In this document: one piece after another, positions 1 to 7,616 of the stretch
Numbering within the stretch: the first letter of the stretch is position 1
Layout: each line of letters begins with the position of its first letter
NCBI RefSeq assembly: GCF_021699055.1
Contig: NZ_SSXC01000006.1
Coordinates: 22,879-86,878 of the forward strand
Source of the DNA: Blastococcus sp. MG754426
GTDB taxonomy: Bacteria; Actinomycetota; Actinomycetes; Mycobacteriales; Geodermatophilaceae
Direction of reading: 5' to 3'
DNA: 64,000 nt
Program-made: the position numbers and the translations under genes
The notes under the pieces: model-generated
The model's input: only the letters and a program-made list of their open reading frames with translations
Database searches by the model: none
Told to the model about the DNA's origin: nothing

Positions 1-813
1 GCCGATCGTGTCGACGAGCTTCACCACGACCAGCAGGCACAGCCCGGGCAGCACGGCGAGCCACCAGGCGCCGGCGCTGAGGTAGCGCATGGACTCGGCC
101 AGCAGCACCCCGATCGAGGGCTCCCCCGGGTCGACGCCCAGACCCAGGAAGGACAGCGCCGCCTCGTGCAGGATCGCGTGCGGGAAGAGCAGGACGGCGC
201 CCACGAGGAAGTGGCCGGTCAGGTGCCCGGCGAGGTGGTGGCGGGCGATCCAGCCGCGGCCGTGGCCGAGCTGCCGGGAGACGGCGACGTGGTCGGAGGA
301 GACGATCTCCCGCGCCCGGCCGCGCAGCACGCGGGTGAGCGTCGGCCAGTGGGTGAGGGCGACGGCGATCACCGCGGCCTGCGTGCCCCCGCCGAGGACG
401 AAGGCCAGCAGGATGAGCAGGACCAGGTGCGGCAGGGCGAGGAAGAGGTCGACCAGCCAGCTCACCACCCGGTCGACGACGCCGCCGAACACCGCTGCGG
501 CGGAGGCGAGCAGCAGCGCGATGACGGCGGAGATCAGCGCCGCCGTCGTCCCGACCACCAGGCTGAGCCGCAGCCCCGCCAGCACCCGGGCCAGCAGGTC
601 GCGACCGAGCGGGTCGGTGCCGAACGGGTGGGCGGCCGACGGGCCGAGGTTGCGGTCGGCGAGCGCGGTGGTCGAGGCGGCGTCGTCCGCCAGGCCCCCG
701 GCGACGAAGACGCCGAGCACGACCAGCAGCGAGAGCCCGACCCAGGCGAGCGTCCGGCGGCGCCGGTCCCCCAGGAACCCGGTCCGGAGGGCGGGATCGG
801 CGGCGGTGCTCAT
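1..813 (-). CDS. ABC transporter permease, DppC/OppC type (C-terminus cut by window)
   Basis: Inner-membrane permease of a peptide/nickel-type (SBP_bac_5-linked) ABC importer; the window edge removes its C-terminus. Starting at ATG 813 the protein opens with a short cytoplasmic tail, then a first membrane segment (about residues 22-42), a periplasmic stretch containing HPFGTDPLGRDLLARVL, which is typical of OppC/DppC proteins, and several further hydrophobic helices. The EAALSFLGLG permease-loop signature is visible. The ATG overlaps the stop of the upstream permease gene in an ATGA junction, so the two are probably translationally coupled. The transported substrate cannot be told from sequence. 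Confidence 0.9.
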   Translation of the reverse strand, partial: MSTAADPALRTGFLGDRRRRTLAWVGLSLLVVLGVFVAGGLADDAASTTALADRNLGPSAAHPFGTDPLGRDLLARVLAGLRLSLVVGTTAALISAVIALLLASAAAVFGGVVDRVVSWLVDLFLALPHLVLLILLAFVLGGGTQAAVIAVALTHWPTLTRVLRGRAREIVSSDHVAVSRQLGHGRGWIARHHLAGHLTGHFLVGAVLLFPHAILHEAALSFLGLGVDPGEPSIGVLLAESMRYLSAGAWWLAVLPGLCLLVVVKLVDTIG

Positions 814-1922
814 CGCACCCCCTGCCCGGCCGGGGAGGGCGGCACCTGCTCCTGAGGGGGCAGCGCACCGGTTGCCGGCGGGCGGGGTGCAGCGACCGGA
901 CCGCGCAGGCCACGCCGGGCGCGCCGGGCGGCGGCGAGATCGGCCGACACCCGGGGGTCGAGCCGGGCGTGCACGAGGTCACCGACCTGGTTGCCGACGA
1001 AGACGAAGACGGTGGTGGACAGGACGATGCCCAGCAGCAGCGGGACGTCCTGCCCGAGGGCGGCGGCGGTCGTCGCGGCACCGAGGCCCGGGTAGGAGAA
1101 GACCTGCTCGGCGAGGACCGCGCCGCCGAAGAGCTCACCGAGGGAGCTGAACTGGAGCAGCACCGCGGGGGCCGCGGCGTTGCGCAGCACGCGGTGCAGC
1201 ACGACGCCGGTCGCCGACTCCCCCTGCGCGCGGGCGAAGGCGACGTAGTCGCTCGCCAGCGCCTCGACGACGGCGTGCCGGGTGTGCAGCACGACCGGGG
1301 CGACGCCCACGACCGAGAGGGTGACCGCCGGCAGCACCAGGTGGTGCAGCCGGTCGAGGAGGGTGACGTCCTCGGCCAGGGTGCCGACCGGGACCGCGCA
1401 GCACACCGGCGTCCAGCCCAGCTGCACCGAGAAGACGTAGAGCAGCAGCAGGCCGACCCAGAAGGTCGGCGCCGAGGCCAGGGTGTAGGCCCACCAGCAG
1501 ATCGCCCGGTCGGTGAACGTGCCCTGCCGGGCACCGGCGAGCACCCCGAGCGCGAACCCGGCGAGCCCGGAGAGCAGCCAGGCGGTGGCCATGAGCGCGA
1601 GGCTGGCGAGGAAGCGCTCCCCGATGACGTCGGCGACCGGCTGGTTGAACGTCAGGGACCGCCCCAGGTCCCCCTGCGCGAGCTGCCCCGCCCAGGCGAG
1701 GAAGCGCTCGACCGGTGGCTCGTCGAGCCCCCAGCGCTCGGCGATCAGCGCCCGCTGCTCGGGGCCGACGGCGGCGATGTCCCCGCCGACGTAGGCGTCC
1801 ACGGGGTCGACCGGCGAGTGCACCACCAGCGCGAACGACGCGGTGGCGACCGCGACCAGCAGCAGGGCCAGCCGCACGAGCCGGCCGGCCAGCCACCGCG
1901 TCGCCCGGCTCAGCAGCTCCAC
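810..1922 (-). CDS. ABC transporter permease, DppB/OppB type
   Basis: First permease of the same importer, about 370 aa. A GTG at 1922 gives an N-terminus VELLSRATRWLAGRLVRL that leads straight into the first membrane helix, as in DppB/OppB. This start lies inside the last codons of the binding-protein gene (13-bp overlap). The protein has six predicted hydrophobic segments and the region ASDYVAFARAQG, which matches the EAA cytoplasmic loop of BPD_transp_1 permeases. It ends in a Pro/Arg-rich tail and overlaps the next permease by ATGA. A much longer open frame continues upstream, but it only shadows the binding protein. Confidence 0.9.
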   Translation of the reverse strand: MELLSRATRWLAGRLVRLALLLVAVATASFALVVHSPVDPVDAYVGGDIAAVGPEQRALIAERWGLDEPPVERFLAWAGQLAQGDLGRSLTFNQPVADVIGERFLASLALMATAWLLSGLAGFALGVLAGARQGTFTDRAICWWAYTLASAPTFWVGLLLLYVFSVQLGWTPVCCAVPVGTLAEDVTLLDRLHHLVLPAVTLSVVGVAPVVLHTRHAVVEALASDYVAFARAQGESATGVVLHRVLRNAAAPAVLLQFSSLGELFGGAVLAEQVFSYPGLGAATTAAALGQDVPLLLGIVLSTTVFVFVGNQVGDLVHARLDPRVSADLAAARRARRGLRGPVAAPRPPATGALPPQEQVPPSPAGQGVR

Positions 1923-3529
1923 TGCCAGTCCGCGATCCCCGCAGTGACCGGCCAGCCGTGGCCGTGCGGCTCGATCCGCGGGCTGCCGAGGTCGAGGCAC
2001 TCGTCGACGAAGTAGGTGTGCTCGAGGTTGACCAGCCAGGCCCAGGCGGCATCCCCCTGCGGGCCGAACCCGGCGCCCTCGCCGTCGTGCTGGGCCGCCT
2101 GCCAGTGCGGGATCGCGGCCTCCTGGTCGGGGGCGGTCATCGCCGCCTCCAGGTGCGCGTCGACCTCGGAGCTCGCGTAGTAGCCGGGGTTCCAGTACTC
2201 GACGCCGGCCTGGGTCGACGAGTAGAGGTTGTACATCTCGGTCGGGTCGAGACTGCCCCAGCCGAAGAGGACCGCGTCGGAGTGCAGCCGCTGCTCGATG
2301 ACGTCCCAGCTCGCGCCGTCCGGGGTGACCTCGATGCCCACCGGGGCGAGCATGTCGGTGACGGCGAGGGCGAGCGCCTGCCGCAACGAGTCGTCGGCCG
2401 GGTAGAGCAGGCTGAACGCGGCCGGGACGCCGTCGCGCTCCCGCACGCCGTCGCCGTCGGCGTCGACCCAGCCGGCCGCCTCCAGCAGCCGCTCGGCCTC
2501 GGCGGTGTCGGCGTCGGTGACCGCCGCGGCAGGCTCGTCCCAGGGCAGCCCGTCGACCGGCCCGGTCGCCGGCGTGCCGTAGCCCTCCAGGACGCCGTCG
2601 ACGAGCGCGGCGCGGTCCACGGCGACGTTGACCGCCTGGCGCACGGCGCGGTCGGAGGTGACGTCGTCGCCGATCGGCTGCCCGTCCTCGGTGGTCCGCC
2701 CCTCGTCGGGCACGAAGGGGAACATGATCCCGCGGTTGTCGACGGACCGGACCGCGACCAGCTCCATGCCCGGGACCTGGCTGGTCGCCAGCTGCGCGGG
2801 GACGGCCGCCATGTCGACCTGCCCCGCGGCCGCGGCGGCCAGGGAGGTGTCCTCGCCGGTGAACTGGAAGACCAGCCGCTCGAAGGCCGGCTGCTCGCCG
2901 TAGTAGCCGTCGTTGCGCTCGACGATGAGCTGCTGCCCCTCGTCCCACTGCACGAAGGTGTAGGGCCCCGAGCCGACCGGGTTGCGGGCGTAGTCCGGGC
3001 CGTGCGCGTGCTCCGGGACGATGCCCAGCGAGACCAGCCGGTTGACGAAGGTGCTCTGCGGCCGCTCCAACCGCAGCTCGACGGTGTCCTCGTCGACGGC
3101 GACGGCCTCGGCCAGCGCGGTGACGTCGGTCAGGCCGCCGCTCTCGCTCGCCGTCGTGAAGGTGTAGGCGACGTCGTCGGCGGTGACCGGCTCGCCGTCG
3201 GTGAAGCGGGCGTCGGTGCGGAGGTCGACGGTCCACACCAGGCCGTCCTCGCTGACCGACCAGTCGGTGGCCAGGTCCGGGACGACGTCGAGGTCCGCGT
3301 CCCGCGCCAGCAGGGTCGACTGGAACAGCGGCGAGCCGTACCGCCCCCAGCCGAGCGTCGGGTCGTAGCCGTCGTCCGGCTCACCACCGATCGCCAGCCG
3401 CAGCTCGGTGGGCGCAGTCGATCCGGCGGCCGTCCCGGCCCCGCCGGTGGCGGCGCCGCAGCCGGCGACCAGGACCGCCGACGCGCCGACGGCCAGCGCG
3501 TTCCGGACCGCTCCCCGCCGTGCGCGCAC
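1910..3529 (-). CDS. Peptide/nickel-type ABC substrate-binding lipoprotein
   Basis: Extracytoplasmic solute-binding protein of family 5 (DppA/OppA/NikA), about 539 aa. GTG 3529 was chosen because GGAGGGG lies 5 bp upstream and a lipoprotein signal follows at once: Arg-rich n-region, hydrophobic stretch, then the lipobox LVAGC. Downstream features are family-typical: YDPTLGWGRYGSPLFQSTL near the mature N-terminus, then LVWTVDLRTDARFTDGEPVTADDV and repeated two-lobe binding-fold segments. The open frame extends upstream to 3733 but lacks a ribosome site there. It is the promoter-proximal gene of the importer operon, followed by two overlapping permeases. An ATPase gene is not in the window. The ligand (oligopeptide, nickel or other) is unresolved. 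Confidence 0.9.
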   Translation of the reverse strand: MRARRGAVRNALAVGASAVLVAGCGAATGGAGTAAGSTAPTELRLAIGGEPDDGYDPTLGWGRYGSPLFQSTLLARDADLDVVPDLATDWSVSEDGLVWTVDLRTDARFTDGEPVTADDVAYTFTTASESGGLTDVTALAEAVAVDEDTVELRLERPQSTFVNRLVSLGIVPEHAHGPDYARNPVGSGPYTFVQWDEGQQLIVERNDGYYGEQPAFERLVFQFTGEDTSLAAAAAGQVDMAAVPAQLATSQVPGMELVAVRSVDNRGIMFPFVPDEGRTTEDGQPIGDDVTSDRAVRQAVNVAVDRAALVDGVLEGYGTPATGPVDGLPWDEPAAAVTDADTAEAERLLEAAGWVDADGDGVRERDGVPAAFSLLYPADDSLRQALALAVTDMLAPVGIEVTPDGASWDVIEQRLHSDAVLFGWGSLDPTEMYNLYSSTQAGVEYWNPGYYASSEVDAHLEAAMTAPDQEAAIPHWQAAQHDGEGAGFGPQGDAAWAWLVNLEHTYFVDECLDLGSPRIEPHGHGWPVTAGIADWQWSC

Positions 3530-3591
3530 GTGATCCCCTCCGCTCCGACGGCGTGCCGCACCCGGTGCGCGCCATGCCGCCGCCGAGGTTA

Positions 3592-3637
3592 TTGCAAACA
3601 TCTTGCAACAGGCCATCCGGGGTTGCACACCGCAACC
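3592..3637. promoter_or_regulatory. Possible operator: TTGCAA repeats between divergent operons
   Basis: Two exact TTGCAA hexamers start at 3592 and 3603 (11-bp period). They are followed by the inverted repeat GGTTGC-acacc-GCAACC (3621-3637). The cluster lies 60-110 bp upstream of the binding-protein start and about 80 bp upstream of the leader ORF of the CNNM gene. It could serve a repressor or activator of the importer. The regulator is not known. Confidence 0.35.
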
Positions 3638-3718
3638 GGGGTACCGGGAAGGAACACTGCACACCGCCGCCTCGTTGGTCTGCGGGGCGACCGCCCCCGT
3701 CCTCCTCCGAAGAGAGCC

Positions 3719-3784
3719 ATGAGCCCCTACCACAGTCCCCAGGCCGCGCCCCTCCGTTCCGGTGAGGGGGTGCGCGGCCGGTGA
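3719..3784 (+). CDS. Leader peptide (21 codons) upstream of CNNM gene
   Basis: A short ORF, ATG 3719 to TGA 3782-3784, is preceded by the purine-rich AAGAGAG. The peptide MSPYHSPQAAPLRSGEGVRGR has prolines at positions 3, 7 and 11. Its stop overlaps the GTG start of the CNNM gene (GTGA), so a ribosome finishing the leader ends on the next start codon. It runs through a hairpin that includes the downstream ribosome site. Proline-rich leader ORFs control Mg2+ transporter genes in enterobacteria (mgtL, mgtP, corL), and a comparable uORF has been described in mycobacteria. That this one senses Mg2+ is inference, based on position and on the CNNM/CorC role in Mg2+ handling. Confidence 0.5.
   Translation: MSPYHSPQAAPLRSGEGVRGR
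3742..3779 (+). promoter_or_regulatory. Hairpin enclosing the ribosome site of the CNNM gene
   Basis: GGCCGCGC (3742-3749) and GCGCGGCC (3772-3779) are perfect 8-bp arms. The likely Shine-Dalgarno GAGGGGG (3764-3770) lies inside and can itself pair with the CCC after the left arm. The GTG start is at 3781, directly after the right arm. The structure lies within the leader ORF, so translation of the leader would open it. A candidate translational attenuator. Confidence 0.45.
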
Positions 3785-5163
3785 CCGAAGTGCTCTCGCT
3801 CCTGCTCGGGGTGCTCGTCGTGCTGGCGATCACGGCCGTCACGGGCTACTTCGTGGCCCAGGAGTTCGCCTACATGGCGGTCGACCGGGCGACCCTCGGT
3901 GCGCGCGCAGCGGGCGGTGACGCCGCCGCGAAGCGGGCGCTGGACGTCACCCGCCGGACGTCGTTCATGCTGTCGGGCGCCCAATTGGGGATCACGGTCA
4001 CCGGGCTGCTGGTCGGCTACGTCGCCGAGCCGCTCATCGGCGAGTCCCTGGGGGCGCTGCTGGGAGGCGTCGGCATACCGACGGCGGTCGGCGTCGGCAT
4101 CGGCGCGGTGCTGGCACTGCTCTTCTCCACGGTCGTGCAGATGCTGTTCGGGGAGCTCTTCCCGAAGAACCTGGCCATCTCCCGCCCGGAGCCGGTCGCC
4201 CGGTGGCTGGCCGCCTCGACGGTGGTGTACCTCAAGGTCTTCGGCTGGCTGATCTGGGTGTTCGACCAGGCGTCCAACCTGCTGCTGCGGGCGCTGCGGA
4301 TCGAGCCGGTGCACGACGTGGAGCACGCCGCCACCGCCCGGGACCTGGAGCACATCGTCGAGGAGTCCCGCGACAGCGGGAACCTGCCGGCGGAGCTCTC
4401 GATGCTGGTCGACCGCATCCTCGACTTCCCCGACCGCGACGTGGAGCACGCGATGATCCCGCGCCCGCGCGTGGACACCGTCCAGGACACCATCACCCTG
4501 GGCGACCTGCGCGCCCTGATGACCCACGGGCACTCGCGCTACCCGGTGCTGGAGGCCGGCACCGGTGACGTCGTCGGCGTGGTGCACCTGGCCGACCTGC
4601 TGGCCACACCCGAGCCGGACACCGCGCGGGTGACGACGATCGCCCGGGAGTGCCCGGTCGTCTCCACGTTCACCCCGCTGCCCGACGCGCTCCGCCGGCT
4701 CGCGGAGGGCGGCGAGAAGATGGCCTGTGCCATCGACGAGTACGGCGGCTTCGCCGGCATCGTCACCCTCGAGGACCTCGCCGAGGAGCTCGTCGGCGAG
4801 ATCACCGACGAGCACGACGACGAGCGCCCGGAGTACGTGCCGGTCGTGGGCGACGGCGTGTGGGAGATGGCCGGTGACGTGCACGTCGACGAGGTGGAGC
4901 GGGCGCTCGGCGTCGACCTGCCCGACGGCCACCACGAGACGATCGCCGGGCTGGTCATCACCGCGGCCGGCGCCCTGCCCGAGCCGGGCGACCGGCTGAC
5001 CATCGAGCTGCCGCCGGACCCGGCGGATCTGGTGCACGCCGACCGGCCCGCCCCACGGCACCTGCACGTGGAGGTGCTCGACGTGGAGCGGCACGTGCCC
5101 TCGCGCGTCCGCCTGGAGCTGCCCGACCGCGCCGGCGCCACCGCCCCGGAGGAGGCCCGATGA
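3781..5163 (+). CDS. CNNM/CorC-type transporter (DUF21-CBS-CBS-CorC_HlyC)
   Basis: Integral membrane protein of 460 aa from the hemolysin C/CorC/CNNM family, whose members export or regulate Mg2+ or Co2+. Residues about 1-190 form the DUF21 transmembrane domain, including SGAQLGITVTGLLVGY and GELFPKNLAI. A CBS pair follows (about 215-335), with MIPRPRVDTV and a second half ending in IDEYGGFAGIVTLEDLAEEL. The CorC_HlyC domain follows at about 350-435. The GTG start overlaps the stop of the leader ORF. The stop overlaps the ATG of a second CNNM protein (ATGA), indicating a two-gene operon. The order matches many actinobacterial tandem CNNM pairs. Ion specificity is not proven. Confidence 0.9.
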   Translation: MTEVLSLLLGVLVVLAITAVTGYFVAQEFAYMAVDRATLGARAAGGDAAAKRALDVTRRTSFMLSGAQLGITVTGLLVGYVAEPLIGESLGALLGGVGIPTAVGVGIGAVLALLFSTVVQMLFGELFPKNLAISRPEPVARWLAASTVVYLKVFGWLIWVFDQASNLLLRALRIEPVHDVEHAATARDLEHIVEESRDSGNLPAELSMLVDRILDFPDRDVEHAMIPRPRVDTVQDTITLGDLRALMTHGHSRYPVLEAGTGDVVGVVHLADLLATPEPDTARVTTIARECPVVSTFTPLPDALRRLAEGGEKMACAIDEYGGFAGIVTLEDLAEELVGEITDEHDDERPEYVPVVGDGVWEMAGDVHVDEVERALGVDLPDGHHETIAGLVITAAGALPEPGDRLTIELPPDPADLVHADRPAPRHLHVEVLDVERHVPSRVRLELPDRAGATAPEEAR

Positions 5164-6185
5164 GCGAGAACCCGTGGGTGGTCCTCACCGCGACCGTGGT
5201 GATCGTGGCGCTGTCGGCGTTCTTCGTCGCGGTGGAGTTCGCCGCGCTGGCCGCCAAGCGCCACCGGCTGGAGGAGGCTGCGCCCGGCAGCCGGTCGGCC
5301 CGCGCGGCGCTGCGCAACTCCTCGGAGCTGACCCTGCTGCTGGCCGGTTCGCAGCTGGGCATCACCGCCGCCACCCTGGCCCTGGGCGCGATCAGCAAGC
5401 CGGCGGTGCACCACTGGCTCACCCCGCTGTTCGAGTCGTGGGGACTGCCGCTGGTCGCCGCCGACGTCGCCGGCTTCGTGCTGGCGCTGCTGGTGATCAC
5501 GTTCATCCACCTCGTGGTCGGCGAGATGGCGCCGAAGTCGTGGGCGATCGCGCACCCCGAGCGCTCGGCCACGCTGCTGGCGGCGCCGATGCGGGCGTTC
5601 ATGGCGGTGTTCCGGCCCCTGCTGCGCCTCCTCAACACCATGGCCAACCGGCTCGTCCGCTCGGTCGGGGTGGAGCCGGCCGACGAGCTCGCCGTCGGGC
5701 ACAGCCCCGATGCGCTGCGCCACCTGGTGGAGCACTCCGCCAACGTCGGTGCGCTGGACGCCGGCTTCTCCACGCAGATCTCCGGCGCCCTGGAGCTGGA
5801 GCGCATGACCGTCCGGGAGCTCGTCACCCCCGAGGCGCCGCTCGTCTCGGTGCCGGCGGACGCGACCGTGGAGGCGGTGCGGGAGGCCACCCGGCGGAGC
5901 GGCCACCTGCGCATCCTGCTCGGGACCCGGGCCCGGCTGACCGGTGTGGTGCACGTACGCGACACCCTCGCCTCCGCGCCCGGCACCCCGGCGGCCGGGT
6001 TCGCCCGCCCGGTGTTCGACCTGGACGCCGGCACCACCGTGTGGGCGGCCCTCGCGGCGATGCGCGAGACGCGGAACCACCTCGCCGTCGTCACCGAGGC
6101 CGGTTCGGTGCTCGGCGTGGTCACCATGGCCGACGTGCTGCACCGGCTCCTCCCCCAGCCCGCGGCCGCCGAGCCGGCCGGCTGA
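5160..6185 (+). CDS. Second CNNM/CorC-type membrane protein (DUF21 and CBS)
   Basis: Paralogue of the preceding protein, 341 aa. The DUF21 domain occupies about residues 1-190, with AGSQLGITAATLALG and VVGEMAPKSWAIAHPER. CBS-like repeats follow up to MADVLHRLL near the C-terminus. Unlike its neighbour it lacks a recognisable CorC_HlyC domain, so the tandem pair consists of one full-length and one short member. Translation is coupled through the ATGA overlap. It probably forms a heteromeric or paired Mg2+/Co2+ efflux or regulatory unit with the first protein. A strong hairpin follows the stop. Confidence 0.88.
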   Translation: MSENPWVVLTATVVIVALSAFFVAVEFAALAAKRHRLEEAAPGSRSARAALRNSSELTLLLAGSQLGITAATLALGAISKPAVHHWLTPLFESWGLPLVAADVAGFVLALLVITFIHLVVGEMAPKSWAIAHPERSATLLAAPMRAFMAVFRPLLRLLNTMANRLVRSVGVEPADELAVGHSPDALRHLVEHSANVGALDAGFSTQISGALELERMTVRELVTPEAPLVSVPADATVEAVREATRRSGHLRILLGTRARLTGVVHVRDTLASAPGTPAAGFARPVFDLDAGTTVWAALAAMRETRNHLAVVTEAGSVLGVVTMADVLHRLLPQPAAAEPAG

Positions 6186-6192
6186 GCGGGGC

Positions 6193-6225
6193 GGCCCGGC
6201 AGCCCGTTGCCTGGACTGCCGGGCC
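6193..6225. terminator. Bidirectional hairpin between convergent genes
   Basis: GGCCCGGCAG (6193-6202) and CTGCCGGGCC (6216-6225) form a perfect 10-bp stem with a 13-nt loop. It lies between the CNNM operon and the convergent GAF-ANTAR gene. There is no U-run on either side, as is common in high-GC genomes. Confidence 0.6.
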
Positions 6226-6296
6226 TGGGCGGCGCACCTGCCGGCGGGCGCGGCGCCGCGGGACGAGCGTCCCCGCCGGAGTGCCCGTCCGCTCGC

Positions 6297-7088
6297 TCAG
6301 TCCCGGGACGGGGTCGGCAGGACGCCGGTCTCGCTCAGCTCCTCGGCGATGTCGACGAGCTTGCGGTTGGTGTGCGAGGACGCCCGCACCAGGACCTGGA
6401 AGGCCTGGTCACCGGTGAGCTTGAACTGGTTCATCAGGATGCCCTTCGCCTGACCGATCAGGTCGCGGCTGGCGAGCGCGGTCCGCAGGTGCTGCTCGTG
6501 CTGCGCGCTGACGAGGGCCACCGCGGCGTGGCTGGCGAACACCAGCCCCACCGACTCGGACTCCTCGCCGAAGGCGCCGGGCCGCGACGAGTAGAGGTTG
6601 AGCGCCCCCACGGTGCTGCCGGTGACGAACAGCTGGAACGACAGCATGCTGCGGGCGCCCAGGTCGGCGGCCTCACCGGCGAACCGGGGCCAGCGGTCCT
6701 CTTCCCGGAGGTCCTCGATGCGGACGGTCCGCTGCTCGAACAGCGCGTCCAGGCACGGCCCCTCGCCCAGCCGCTCCTGCAGGCGGTCGATGCTTCGAGG
6801 CAGGTCGCCGGTCGGGGCCCGCGACTCCACCGTGCGGCGGTCGACCACGAGGGTGATGCCGCTCTCCTCCGCTCCGGGCACGGAGCCGACCGCGGCGTGG
6901 GTGATCGCCTGCAACGTGGCCTCGACGTCGCCGTGCTCCTCCTGCAGCGCGCGGGCGACCTGCCCCATGACCTCGCCGAGGTCCGCCGCCGGCCCCCGCG
7001 CTACCGCACCGTTGCCCGGGAAGGGAACCGGCCGCTGCGGCTCATCGCTGTGGGCGGACCGGGCTGCGCGGTCGGGCCTCTCGGGCAT
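6297..7088 (-). CDS. GAF-ANTAR domain transcription antiterminator
   Basis: Cytoplasmic RNA-binding regulator of about 263 aa from ATG 7088. A GAF domain spans about residues 45-180, with RLGEGPCLDALFEQRTVRIEDL and SMLSFQLFVTGSTVGALNLYS. A C-terminal ANTAR domain (about 195-250) contains ALASRDLIGQAKGILMNQF, the hallmark of ANTAR helices that bind paired stem-loops in nascent RNA. Such proteins are abundant in actinobacteria, where the GAF domain senses an unknown ligand. The start is uncertain: no clear ribosome site precedes 7088, and an internal ATG at 6967 is a possible alternative. It lies just left of the tRNA-Gly insertion site and is likely core chromosome. Confidence 0.85.
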   Translation of the reverse strand: MPERPDRAARSAHSDEPQRPVPFPGNGAVARGPAADLGEVMGQVARALQEEHGDVEATLQAITHAAVGSVPGAEESGITLVVDRRTVESRAPTGDLPRSIDRLQERLGEGPCLDALFEQRTVRIEDLREEDRWPRFAGEAADLGARSMLSFQLFVTGSTVGALNLYSSRPGAFGEESESVGLVFASHAAVALVSAQHEQHLRTALASRDLIGQAKGILMNQFKLTGDQAFQVLVRASSHTNRKLVDIAEELSETGVLPTPSRD

Positions 7089-7288
7089 GCGCGCCACGGT
7101 ATCGCCGGGCCGCGCGGCTGTCCCTGCGCGGGAGCCGCAGCGTCGACGGTTCTGGGAGCCGACGCCTGCATGGGGCCGCTGCCACGTCGTCCGGCGGCGG
7201 CGCGCTACGCTCGTCGCGGCTCGGCAGCCGGTGGATCTCGGTCCCGGCGGCTCCGATGTCGAGGGAGCCCGCTCCCTCGCGCCGTCAC

Positions 7289-7362
7289 GCGGGTGTAGCT
7301 CAATGGTAGAGCCCCAGCCTTCCAAGCTGGCCATGCCGGTTCGATCCCGGTCACCCGCTCCA
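7289..7362 (+). tRNA. tRNA-Gly (anticodon UCC)
   Basis: Complete cloverleaf. The acceptor GCGGGTG pairs with CACCCGC, the D-arm is GCTC/GAGC, and the anticodon stem is CCAGC/GCTGG with loop CTTCCAA (anticodon TCC). The T-arm is GCCGG/CCCGGT-type around TTCGATC, with discriminator T and an encoded CCA. Its 3' half differs from the tRNA-Gly 3' fragment at 62767-62814, as expected if an element's version of the 3' end now completes the gene. Confidence 0.95.
7313..7362 (+). other. Putative attL in the 3' half of tRNA-Gly
   Basis: The 17 bases CCCAGCCTTCCAAGCTG (7313-7329, anticodon arm) recur exactly at 62767-62783. The following tRNA 3' ends are homologous but diverged. This fits recombination at the anticodon loop, with the element supplying a new tRNA 3' end on this side. 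Left boundary of the island. Confidence 0.6.
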
Positions 7363-7477
7363 CGTTTCGACCAGCTCGTATGCCAGTTATCCCAGCTCAG
7401 CAGTGCCTCGGCGCTGAGTTCGTGCCTCAGTGATACCGACCCCTGTTGGCCGCTGACCACCCGATTTGACCGGTGCT

Positions 7478-7497
7478 TAAGGCACGGATAAGGCACG
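7478..7497 (+). repeat. Paired TAAGGCACG repeats at left island end
   Basis: TAAGGCACG occurs at 7478-7486 and 7489-7497 (11-bp period), about 115 bp inside the tRNA end. A matching pair in the same orientation, TAAGGCACG and GAAAGCACG with the same period, lies at 62700-62719, just inside the right end. These are candidate integrase arm-type binding sites. Confidence 0.5.
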
Positions 7498-7616
7498 ACC
7501 TCGAGCGGCCCAAGCTGCAAACGCGTTGTCCTATGACTCGCTGCACTGCCGGGTGAAACCGGCTCTTCTTACTCGAGGTGGCCGTCGGCTGGGCGTCAGG
7601 GCTCCGGGGATCGCCG

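Noticed and set aside
3530..3780. Mg2+ M-box or other known riboswitch before the CNNM gene
   Set aside because: No conserved riboswitch core could be recognised. A leader ORF with one hairpin explains the structure better.
1715..3784. Long plus-strand open frame across the importer genes
   Set aside because: Antisense shadow of GC-rich coding DNA. The minus-strand proteins have clear domains, signal and ribosome sites.
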